DNA of 64,000 nt from Saccoglossus kowalevskii (lineage: Eukaryota > Hemichordata > Enteropneusta > Harrimaniidae): positions 356,380 to 420,379 of the forward strand of contig NW_003134350.1 in the NCBI RefSeq assembly GCF_000003605.2. Direction: 5' to 3'. The notes below the pieces were generated by a model that was not told where the DNA came from, searched no databases, and was given only the letters and a program-made list of their open reading frames with translations. The position numbers and the translations under genes are program-made. The number at the start of each line of letters is the position of its first letter. The stretch's first letter is position 1. Below are positions 25,586 to 36,330 of the stretch, piece after piece.

Positions 25586-26589
25586 CAGTAATTAGAAAGA
25601 ACATTACGCAATTAAAAGCGACATTCAAAAATGTCAACGTGAACCTGTAAATCATAAATGTGGATAATAGAAGGAACCATAATCAGAGAAATTAGACGAT
25701 TAAACATCATTTAACCACACCCCACATTGACCCCTGTAGCGTCCTTGATATGCAATTACATAATTTAATTAAAATGTCTACCAAATTGCAAGCAAACAAT
25801 GTTTCACGCCAAACTATTCCATGTCCCATGTTCCTGCTATCCACCGTCAGAGACCCCTAGTTATATGCACTACCCGTCTTCGCAAAAAGAACATACTAAC
25901 TGAAATTGAGCGAGGCTGAGGTTTACAGGAATACACATGCGACATTTTTTGTGGGTAGAACATTGCTTTGTAAACCTTACTTCTTTTGCCTTTGACCTGG
26001 AATATTACTATATTTTATAACGTGGAAGGAATTAAGGTAATGTGGTGCGTTAATATTCATTTAATATTACAGTACCACTACTCAGATGTAATACATATCA
26101 TCGTTTGACAATTTATAGTGTTATATGTGAAACAAGTAAAACGGAAGATGATATTTATATTGTAGTTTGGTATGTCTAGGTTCGCACCATGGCGCTTTCA
26201 CGAATATTGCTTGCTCGCGCGCGCGCGCAGTCGCAATAGTTCAATAACCTCATGGGAAACAGTATCAAACTGTCCATATGCACAGCTTTAAAGAAGCGTT
26301 CCTACATGACGTGCCTAGACTAATTACTTGCAGTATGCTCAGACATGTATGAATTACACATTCATAACATTTGTCGTGAGAATTTCGTGTTCTATAGTCA
26401 ATATTTCTTGTAGTGAGTAGTCAAAGTTTAAAATAATGCTTAACACAAACAAAATCTAAATACTAACCGTTGAAGGTATAATTATATTGAATGTAATTCC
26501 ACATCCACAGTGTAAAATATTTATAAATTTACAAAATATTCATTAAAGTGAAAGAGCAGTTATTCAGAGCAGTTATCAGTCACTTAAAG

Positions 26590-27005
26590 TGCAAATGACC
26601 AATAATAAAATGCTGTCAAAATAGTAAAACTAATATGTATTTGTCAAGGGCTGTTGATAATCTATATATAAATGATACCAAAATAGTAGCATTAATTATT
26701 TACTTTGGGAGAACCAGTAAATATTGAATATAATAATGATACTGGAATAGTATTACGTAATATCTAGTTGAGTGAGCTGGTATTAATCAATATAGGAATG
26801 ATATCGTGCATTAATTAAGTGGAGGGGCTATTACTAGTAATAGTGAATATAGAAATACGTAATATTTAGTTAGTTTACGTAATGAATATGGAAACAGTAC
26901 CAAAATAGTCGCATGCATTATTGAGTTTGGGGGAGAGAGTGGTAATAATGAAAATAGGAATACAACGAAAATATAGGCATGTATTAGTTGGTAATAATCA
27001 TGGTA
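26590..27005. repeat. Degenerate tandem array of ~70-85-bp units
   Basis: Five or so decayed units carry AATATAGGAATGATACCA-like sequence, AAATAGT(A/C)GCAT(G/T)AATTA and TTTGGG(A/G)GAG followed by GGTAATAAT. A 99-residue minus-strand frame over this array is a by-product of the repeat. Confidence 0.6.
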
Positions 27006-28204
27006 ACCTGGAGGAACAGACTGAACTGTCGATGAATCTGTCTGTAACCAGAGGCAGCGCATATTCCATAAATGAACAAATACCTCAAGCAATATTTGTT
27101 TTTTTCCCAATCAGCATGCTACAGAGTATCTCGTAAGAAATGATGCTTACTACGTTTATTATGTAGACACATACGCGCATGCATAACAACAGTGAACAAC
27201 GTAACTGAGTACACGCACAAAACTTGATTACGTATATGCGCCTAAAGCAATGGATCCCAGCCTTAGACTAAACACTAGCATCACATGTTGTCAGTACATT
27301 ACATTACAAATGCGAATTATCAAGTTGTAATATGCCTAACACTTTAATAGGGGTAATTTGAAAACATGTCATCATTTCTCCTAGTTGTGAGACTGATTGG
27401 ACGGTATCTATTGGAGAAGTATACAGATACAGATGATTTCTCAGGATAGTTTAAATCTTACACAGTGAAGTCATACTTAACTTACCTTGAATGAACTCAT
27501 GCTATCCAAATGCCCAAAGTTCGTAATGTAGGCACCGCAGATGCTGAAAAAACAGCGGCCTGAGGGTACCATTGCTCTGAGTGATCAGTTATAAATTTAA
27601 CACTATGAAATCAGAAGGACGGAACATTATGTAAAATGTAAACATTCTCGCAACGATAATTTGTGTTTTTACTACGCTCAGTCTATGAAGAGTAAGAATG
27701 TAAACCCAGGAGATGGGCGATATACCGGAGTTCTCAACCAACAAATGGTTTATGTAAATCCCCTAAAGTAGGAAAAGGTAACGCAACCACTTTTAGAGTA
27801 GTATCAATAACTACTATATAAGCTGAAACAAATGTAAAAACACTCACTTGTAATGACTGGCTTCGTATAACTAAAGCAGGAAACATGGTTCTAAAACATG
27901 ACTATGAATACTCTAGTAAGCAGAAAATATAGAATATGGCCGGATAAAAGACTACAATGAGAAGGTTAAAGGGAAGGCGTCTCTGGGTGTAGCTTGTATG
28001 CTTGTGTATTTTCGCAAGGAAATTGAGCCTAATCTTCAGTGTAAGACATTGATATGTCCACAGACACATCGGTTAGAAAACGAGATGGCCCAAGGTCAAT
28101 CATAAACAAATGTTTTGTAGGTCTAATGTTCAAGTTTTGAACATGGACTAATTTACCTATAGTTATATGTGCCAAATCTTCCATTGTTCATTATTGAAGT
28201 GTGT

Positions 28205-28290
28205 CAGGTCATCACGGGGTTTGGTTAGCTCTTCGCGGAGATTGGCCAGCCATCGCGGAATTTAGTTATATATCGCGGAAATTGATAAAC
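28205..28290. repeat. Short tandem repeat, ~20-bp unit
   Basis: Four units carry ATCACGGGGTTTGGTTAG, TCGCGGAGATTGGCCAG, ATCGCGGAATTTAGTTA and ATCGCGGAAATTGATAA. The CpG-containing TCGCGGAA(A/T)TT core is kept in an otherwise AT-rich neighbourhood. Confidence 0.7.
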
Positions 28291-28639
28291 CAAATTATAG
28301 GTTATACAAGTTAAAAGTGCATGAGAATATATACACTTACAGGGAAACACATTTTTCTGGATGTAATTTCACTTGTTATCCCAAATACACTTTTGTTCGA
28401 AGAAACTGTCTAAATTCAGTTGAAATGTGTATCAAATTTTGTTTGATTTTACCATATATTAATTTTGTAATACTAGTAAATCAAATAAATGAGAATAAAT
28501 CCGTTCATATTACATCGTATATATGAGGTTGTAATCAAAATTTACTGTCTTTTTTACAAGTATTTAGTAACAAAACTAAATCTTTGAGAACAAAAATAAT
28601 ACAATTATGAAATTATTTAAATTATCCGTTGTTCCCGAA

Positions 28640-29110
28640 TTCCATTGCACTGGCGTAATATGTACTCGTCGTTCTTGTCAAACAAGCGACATGAATTCTA
28701 ATCTTAACATGATCTCAGGAAATACGCATGTTATCACCATGTTGCTATGGTAACGCGTACAGATTAGTTGGCTGGATATTTCTACCTTCGACTCCATACA
28801 AGTCATGTAATCGTGCCGTTAGGTTAATCTGACATCAACATTGAGTATCATCAAAGTATGCAGTGAAGGATGGAATAGTAAATTAAAAGCAGTCCAATCT
28901 CCTTCGAACAGGGCGCATCCGTTCTGTGAGACAGTGACTTTTTTCAAATGACTAGATTTTAAATAGCCAGTGCGTGTTTTCCATTTTCACTGATCAGAAT
29001 AATTTCCCGCCGGCATTATTACCAACCCACAAACAAGTTCGTCACTTTGACGTACTAAATTGGCATTTGAGTAAGTAGCCTGACTGGAAGAAGATTAATA
29101 ATTCTAATGC
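28640..29110. repeat. Dispersed repeat family C, copy 1
   Basis: Blocks GTTGCTATGGTAAC, AGGTTAATCTGACATCAAC, GGCGCATCCGTTCTGTG and CACTGATCA occur in the same order at 41.53-41.98 kb. No protein is recognised. Confidence 0.65.
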
Positions 29111-29499
29111 GTGACTTACAATGCATATTGACTCATCATATAACTCGGTTTTGTCAACATTACCTAACTCAATAAATTTGCATTTTCCATGTTATGTTAG
29201 TGAGGTTTTCTACAGCGCATAACTTTACAGAATCATCTATTGAAGTAACTATGGTTACTAGATTGAACGGCATACACTGAAAGCAGTGCCAAACGTCTGG
29301 AGATCGTGAGATATAAGTCCGTGTAACAAATAAACTGACTATTGAACGAAAGAGTATTCACTTCATTTTGGTTCTGTTTTGAGCCGTAACATTGAAATAG
29401 ATAGTTATTTAGATAACTTACCATCGCATCTAGATTTTAGATTTCCAATTATCACACAATCGTGGTGCCCCAGCAAGAAATGCACACACTTGGGAGCAC

Positions 29500-30959
29500 T
29501 TTCATGTTTCATGTTTAAAACACACTGTTCTAATTGAAAGCAAATTGTTGAAATTAAAAACATGTGTCTCATAAAAGACACGCGTATTTTCTATCAAAAC
29601 AGTAGAGTTTTAGTATTTTTGGAAATGTGTTTGTTAGAGTAATTAAAACAAGTTTAGACGAACATTAAGCACATGAAACTGGACAATGCAGTTCAATTCG
29701 TGTCATCGGTGTGTGGTCGTATTTTCGTTTCCATATTACATATGCGATATTTTTTGAAAATAATAATACTTTGCATCACCTAATTAAATGAAGCAATAGT
29801 AATAACTATTTTAACATTACTTACTGGTTTTTGATAATATAATATTTTTTTAGACTAAAGAAAAAGACGAGATGATTATGCTAACATTGGAAATTAATTG
29901 TGTTCTATTAACATGATTATTGTTGGTTCAGTGTGCCCTATGGTTAGGTAAATATACCACACTGCACATTTGTTATGTTTTTTAAAGGTGGTGAAAATAA
30001 GAGTAGCAATCAAACCATTGGATGGATAGAAAAGTGAAAAAGAATAAGTGTAGTGCTTATATGCAGATTCGTGGATTGAGTGGGAATTGGGTTTTAATAT
30101 AGTATTTTTTTTCTAGTGAGCATGTTTTTCAGAAATTAATGATTTTTTTATTTGTCCTATTTTTTGTTTCTCACAATAATCCGATGTGCTCAGAAAGACT
30201 GCATTCGAGACTACAATGCCACGGGGGAGGAGATTGGACGCGTTCATTCATATCAAAGAAGAAGGAGTTTATAGAGTTATTGTTTGTTTCAGTTCATTAA
30301 TCATCTGCGTCAATATTCACAATTATTGGGTAAAATTTCTACAGTTTCAATAAAGGTTTGAATTTCAGTAAATACACTTATTCTGTTGCACATGAGCCGA
30401 AGATTTAATTAGTTATAAAATAACTTCTTCATGATATTGTATTATGCTTTACATAAACTATTAATGTCTGTCGTTTTTTAAATAAACACAAATTTATAAC
30501 TGTTTATATTTAGTAATATTTACTTGATTATGTTATTGTATGTTATGATAACTGTGAAACAGTGTAAAGTGCTTGATCGAGAAACGCATCATTTGGTATA
30601 TCTTGCTCATTGACACTTCATAATTATAAAAATGATGAGTTTTGTTACCATGTTATCAGTGGACACTCATTTTAAAATGCGTCTCTGTTACAAGCACTTT
30701 TCAATATTCAGACTCAGTTTTGCGTGAAATCACTTCGATGAAATACATACATTTCAATACATATTTATAATGGAAACAAAATGTGTGTCCAGTGAAATCA
30801 TTTTTCAACGAGTTTTCATTACAAGTTCCTTGTAGAATCAGTAAAATTCTAACTCATTTGCGATTTTAAGAAGCAAAAAGTTTAATTATAAAACACGTGA
30901 AGTGATTTTAAAGTAGGAACAAAAATGTGTCATATTTTTATACACTTAGATTTACAGTG
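29500..30959. mobile_element. Foldback-like element family, copy 3
   Basis: Its right end, read on the minus strand, begins CACTGTAAATCTAAGTGT, matching the copy 1 terminus, and continues ATATGACACATTTTTGTTCC. Its centre (29.68-30.45 kb) matches copy 2 in order: AATGCAGTTCAA, GGTGGTGAAAATAAG, CAATCAAACCATTGGATGGA and AAAGGTTTGAATTTCAGTAA. The left end is unclear, and no target duplication or transposase is visible. Confidence 0.65.
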
Positions 30960-31139
30960 CATTACTGTTCATTAAAATAACTTATTGCAACGACGTGTTC
31001 TCATTGGCCGATCAGTACTACGTGCAGTTATCAGATGCACATCTGTTTTGCTATCTTATCATGCAATACTGTTTTGCTATCTTATCGCTTGACAATGGTC
31101 GTGGTATTGTATCTCATGTTGCGTGTTTATACGTTCATA

Positions 31140-34100
31140 ATGTGCCCACGGCCGTTATTTAAAGCGGGAAGGTCGTCACCTGCGCACGCGCGGAAATCGA
31201 GTCCCAGGCGACGATAACAACGCATGCTAAAAATGCAAAGACTCAAGGGGGGACGCTTGTTTGTGAACAATGACACGCTATGGCTATCTGACGCATGCGC
31301 AGGTGGCGACTCCCCGCTTTAAATAATGGTCGATCCTGAAACAATCACTCTCGGTAGGACTGTCACTTCTGGGATCCAGAGTCCTGCATTCGGTATTGCT
31401 TTGGATCCCGCCGAGTGATGGACGTAGGGACAACGCATAGACAGTGTTAATGGGTGGACCTTGGTCCCGCGTGGGGTAGAGGCCTAAGTCCTTAGGGTAG
31501 GTAAATTTTATGCTCAACCTTTTCCACCTGACCAAGCGCAACCCAATCAGGCAGTATTTGAGACCGGAGCCAGCAGAGTCTGGAGTCAAATCTCGCGTTC
31601 TGATCGGATCCGTCAGTTCCCCCCAACCCTGGTACCACGATTTTTTTGGGTCAGTGGGGCGGACAAAATGGGTGGCTGCGTTTATTGAATAATTCGACCA
31701 GTTATTCGGAAAAATTCATGCACTGACTGCAGAGTAGCGACCCTCAACCTTCAAGTTCAGCCCACTGAAACGAATTTGTTTTGCGTCGTCAGCACTCGGA
31801 AGTCTCAATGGCGGAACGCACCAGTCTCCTAGACCTACTGACCAGTTGGTACAGGAATGACCTGCGAGCCAGTTTTGCTTCTGCCGAGGGCAAGCGGTAA
31901 TGACCCCAAGCTGAGAAAACGTAACGACCAAAGTTGGCACCCACTGGCCAGAAGTGGCCAGGAGGCAAGGTTCCCAGCTCTTCTGGGGGAGGGAAGAGTG
32001 GCGACGCTCCCCTCAGGAAGAAGGGACCAGATGTTGGTCCTCCCTTCTCTTCTTCGAGGGTCGTCTACCCAGCTCGCAGGGGAAGCAGGTTTGATGCTTT
32101 CGCATGCGGCAAGGAGGATGGGCATATGTTCGGCGGGAGGCTGATTCGGAACCTATTGACTTATACAGGCCTCGCAGGGTCTCACCTCAGCGGAGGAGAG
32201 ATCACCCAGATGTGGAACTGCCAAACCCACACATTTCTATTGCACTCATTGCGCCGGTGTATTCCAGTTTGGAGGCAGCGCGTAACCGATCCCTTGACTC
32301 TCCAGGTGGCGATACACAGTTACAAGATCCCGCTGTAATATACACCCCCTAGGCACTGTTCGAGGCACTACCAGGGGATCCCCACAAAGCGAGAGCAATT
32401 TAACAGGAGATAGATAGTTTGCTTACAAAGGGCGTTATACACAGGATAGAGCACTCGGCATTAAGTCAGGGCTTCTTCTCGCAAGTATTGGTGGTTCCAA
32501 AAACTATAACTGAAACTACAGGTGGCTGTGCCCCATGGACTTAAGCAGACCAAATCAGTATGAGCTTCCTGGAAACTCCAAGCACCATATCATTCTCCGT
32601 GCTCTGTTTCTACTGGTTAGCCTCGCTATATTTGAGCTATACTTCGCCCAGTTGGGCCAAGTAGTCGAGTGCAGGGTGCTCCTGTTGAAGTTTTGCATGG
32701 CTTCATACATATTCACCAGATTGTGGAAACAGGTGGTGCTACTGCTGTGCCGGTGCACATAACAATGTACCTAGATGGCTGGTTGCTACACAACCCAACA
32801 TAGGGTTAGTCAAGCAGTAAGGCTAACACCAGATTTTCTAGACCAGTTGTTCTTCCTAGTAAATCGAGCAAGTCCCACCCTTAGCCAACACAACAGTTGG
32901 TGTTTCTGACCAGGGAGTTCGACACAGAGGTGAGCTTGGTACGGTCACCTCAGGCCCATTGCCTAAATGACCTAGCTGAATGCCTAGTCAGCGTTCCCTC
33001 TGTGTCTCTATGAGAAGTAATGCGGATCACCGGAATGATGTCAGCAGTTCGCAGGGTAGTTCCCCCAGGCCGCGTTATGCAGTCACCCGTTATAGCACAC
33101 TTTTGTTGCAACGCCGGGAACTGGAGAGGTGAGTAACACTCTCGAACCAAGCGAGGAATGCCTTGCCCTGGTGTTTGGCAATTGCCAACCTCAGGCAGGG
33201 GGTTTCCCACTCGCCACAGCTATGACTCTGGAAACGGATACTAGTACCTCCCTCACATGTTGGGGAGCGCACCTATTGCACCAACAAGCCCAATGGAAAA
33301 TATGGCCCCTGCATTAGATTCAGGACTACCATATCAAATGGCTCGAACTGAAAGAATTGTGCTTAGCACTACTTCAGTTAGTTCGAGACCACAGTGTCTT
33401 GCTTTGCACGGCCAACACAGCGATGGTCTCCTATAGCTACAAGGAGGGGGACCAGATTGTCAGTCCTAGCAGAGAAAATTCTCCTTTAGTATCTGGAACA
33501 CAATGGGACGGTCCAATGTTATACCTATTCCCCACACCCCAGAACACCAAGCTCCTGAAGTAAACGACATTCCTGTAGACTCCAGGAGCCTTTGTCGACC
33601 CCCGTGTACCCACATGGACGTGTAAGCCTTTCCTCCTTTCCTGCTTTTCACCGGGTACTGGAGAAACTTCGACAGGAGGGCATCTGCACTTTGACGTGGG
33701 TGGCACCCAATGGGCCTAGCATGGTCTGGTTTCCACTACTGCTGGAAATGTTAGTCGAAACACCAGGGGTGCATCAGGACTTCCAAATCTGCTGTTCCAA
33801 CTGGACGGCGCACTGCCTTTGAGCCCGTCGGTGTACCACTTACATGCATCAAGGCTCTTGGTTGACTCAGTGGGCTGCTAACGTCCTGGCCAGGGCGAAC
33901 AGGGATCCCATCAATACAGCCTATGCCTTGAAATGACGTGCGTACACTGATTGGTGTAGTGAGAGTGAGATACATGCTATTTCCTTGTTGGCCAGACAGC
34001 TGACTTTTTGTCCATCGTTTGAACGAAATGGACTTGTCCTTTCATCGATTGTTGGCTATAGGTCAGCCTTGTCACTATTGGGATTCTCTGGGGACAAGGC

Positions 34101-34330
34101 TAGCTGGTTGTCCTATCATTAGGAGACTATTAACTGTTTAATCAAAGGCCTAGAGCCCAAATGAGGAAACCAACCAATTGGAACTTTTCGGTTGTGCTGG
34201 CCGCTCTAAGCAGACTGCTCTTTGAGGCTCTCTGATCAGCACCACTTTTGACGTGGAAAACAATCTTCCTACTCACCCTCGCCTCAGGTAGGCGTCAGGC
34301 TGAACTAGGGCCCTGTCATTCTCGGACGGG
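31140..34330 (+). mobile_element. DIRS-type (tyrosine-recombinase) retroelement fossil, broken
   Basis: A GC-richer island with many CpG in an AT-rich intron. Reading the plus strand, recognisable pieces occur in DIRS order: a gag-like stretch around 31.8-32.3 kb; the start of a DIRS-family reverse transcriptase around 32.35-32.6 kb (the GFFSQVLVVPK motif); an RNase H-like part around 33.2-33.45 kb (WGAHL and the ELKELCLALLQL stretch); the conserved APN(G/W)PS-MVWFPLLLEML region around 33.7 kb; and a recombinase-like start around 34.1-34.3 kb. The element is inactive, with many breaks (well over ten). Enough protein signal survives to suggest moderate age. The ends are approximate; no split direct repeats could be confirmed. 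Confidence 0.72.
31149..31333. repeat. Imperfect inverted repeat at the left edge of the DIRS fossil
   Basis: Arms at 31,149-31,190 and 31,293-31,333 are inverted copies: GTTATTTAAAGCGGG on the left and its complement in CCCCGCTTTAAATAATGG on the right, plus CACCTGCGCA on both. The loop is about 100 bp. DIRS elements have inverted termini, but these usually sit at the two far ends, so this close pair is unusual. Confidence 0.7.
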
Positions 34331-34372
34331 TGTGTCGTCTTTATGGACAATCAAGTCGTGATAAAGACATGA

Positions 34373-34621
34373 ATTGATTTTCTCATCGGGAAGCAAATCC
34401 CAGGACGCGATCCACAACCGATCGTCATTCCTGTAATGACTGACAAGGAGGCAGCCCCTGAATTTCTCTTGAGGATAGTGAGATGCAACTGCTCCACAGG
34501 CAGTCTCAGATGTACCTGCAGAAAGCACAACCTTGAATGTTCTGCAGATTGTGATCAATATCGAGGATCTGGATGCACACATGTAGTCCAGATATCTGAT
34601 GAAGATAGCGATGACAATTAG
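34373..34621 (+). pseudogene. CXC (tesmin/TSO1-like) cysteine-rich protein fragment
   Basis: An open frame on the plus strand reads IPVMTDKEAAPEFLLRIVRC, then NCSTGSLRCTCRKHNLECSA and DCDQYRGSGCTHVV, ending in an acidic DEDSDDN tail and a stop at 34,621. The C-x-C, C-x-C-R-K-x-x-L-x-C and C-R/G-x-G-C layout is that of a CXC domain, a zinc-binding DNA-contact motif, though the cysteine pattern is not a perfect match. The lead-in A-A-P-x-x-L-L-x-x-(I/V)-R-C is one I associate with CXC tails of uncharacterised, often repeated invertebrate genes. No start or complete gene is seen: it is either a terminal exon, or a fragment of a repeated gene into which the adjoining fossil inserted. Confidence 0.55.
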
Positions 34622-34739
34622 CAATTACATTTTTCAAACAATAAATTTTGGACAGAATTATAACTATTTAATACAGTTTGTTAAATCAATAACATAGTTT
34701 ATAGAGTTAAAAAGTTACGTTTAAATGGTCTATTGTGTA

Positions 34740-35310
34740 TATAGTATAGCAGATTTGTAGATCCAACCGAGGTGTTTCATTCCTCTAGTTTTTCTTTTAG
34801 ATGGGACGGCCATATTGGATTCATGCAGATGAAGCATCTGTCTACCCAGGAAATCATTTATTTACATCTTTTCTGTACTGTATGATTCTGTTTAAAATAT
34901 TCTAGAATCTTAAACTTTAACTTATGCCACATAGAAGAAAAGCCGGAAGAGAAGTTACATTAAATAATTATATTATCGCGGCCATATTGGATTTATGCTA
35001 ATTTTCAGTTACCCAATCAACACATTTAGCTCTCTCATACTTTCCCTGACTCAAAACAGTACCATAGCATCATAAATTCTTAAAATACCCCATCTAGAAT
35101 TAAAGATATGTCCAAATAGTTATATTTCATGTTGTAAAAATGTGAAAAACGGCCATTTTGAATATATGCAAATTAGGTATATTTCGGAAGCCTAGATTTT
35201 CCTAGACTTTTCGTATGTCAATCTAGATACCTTTCCGAAAAGCACTGTGAAGAAATTATTTCTGTTGCAATTTGTGATGGGTTGGCCCCCTTTTTTGCTA
35301 GAATGACTGG
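34740..35310. repeat. Dispersed repeat family D (GGCCATATTGGATT), copy 1
   Basis: Contains GGCCATATTGGATT twice (about 34,810 and 34,979) and a CGGCCATTTTGAATATATGC form followed by AAATTAGGTA near 35,152. Related blocks (ATGCAAAT(T/C)AGGTAA, CCATCTTGGATTTA) occur at 46.6-46.8 and 47.35-47.65 kb around the assembly gap. No coding frame is seen. Confidence 0.5.
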
Positions 35311-35939
35311 ACTAACAGTCAGAGTTATTTAATTAATAAAAGCGTGATAACAATACCAAAGTACCAAGTAAAGTGTCTGTCAATGCTGTTAACATAGCAG
35401 TGCTCATCTTAGGTGAAGTATGAATAGTATAGCAAATAAGGAATTAAAAATAAATTCGGACATAGATTGTCAAGCTGCTGCTTCGGTCATCAATTTGTCT
35501 GGTCCACTGAGACATACACAGAAAACGACAATTTAGCTTATCAGCATGACAAGGGATTTTAAAATGTATGTGTTAGATTGTTGGAATGTATCCCTGATGA
35601 CTGCAGAATGTGCAATTGCCCCCATAACTGTAATACGTCTTTTTTAATACATTACTCCGAAAGTGTATTTTCAAACAATACCATTACATTTTAAAACATT
35701 CTGGTTTATGATATTTGTCAAACGTAATTGGTTCATGTAATATCCTATGTTTGAGGTGCAGACTTGGTTTCCTGATAGAATAATCAGTTACTGTCTGTGT
35801 CTGTAATATTTTATGAGAATATAAGCACATATTATATATTATGAGAATATAAACACATTTATTATAAAAGCAAATTAAGTCTGAATTTTAGTTTATGAAC
35901 TTACATAAAACGAATTCATCTTTAACTATAGTACATGTT

Positions 35940-36330
35940 GAACCCATGATTGTAGTTACACATTCAGCCTAACTGTCAAACTGGATTTAAAACTGCCCAC
36001 TATTTTTTTAGGTATTCTGCATCGAACCTCCTACAGCATTTCTGTCAAATATATGTCATACTAGTAAATTTACAATACGTACTGTCTCCATGATTCTAAA
36101 GCATTTGTCAAAATAATAGGTGACATCCTTTAATAGGTTTCGATCGCCTTACGGTAGTGAAAGGCGAATAATCAGTAGTATCCAATCGTTGAATGATTTA
36201 CCATCTTAGAGTTGCTCATGGATGAGCGGAGCTTTGTAGCCAGGGGTATGAAATAAATACGATAGTAGGCAAGCGAAACTCTCCTTATAAGGCCCAATTA
36301 TTCAAGTTTAATCAACGCACTCAAACAAAC
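35940..36330. repeat. Dispersed repeat family B, copy 2
   Basis: Shares TAGGTATTCTGCATCGAACC, GTCAAATATATGTCATA and TTTCGATCGCCTTACGGTAG, then AATCAGTAGTATCCA, with the copies at 21.4 and 43.7 kb. It is the shortest and most central piece of the three. Confidence 0.65.

Noticed and set aside
26212-26228. GCGC dinucleotide run
   Set aside because: A short simple repeat with no associated feature; possible Z-DNA but nothing supports a role.
31284-31589. A 101-codon minus-strand frame in the GC-rich block
   Set aside because: It is antisense to the DIRS fossil and has no own domain; treated as a shadow.
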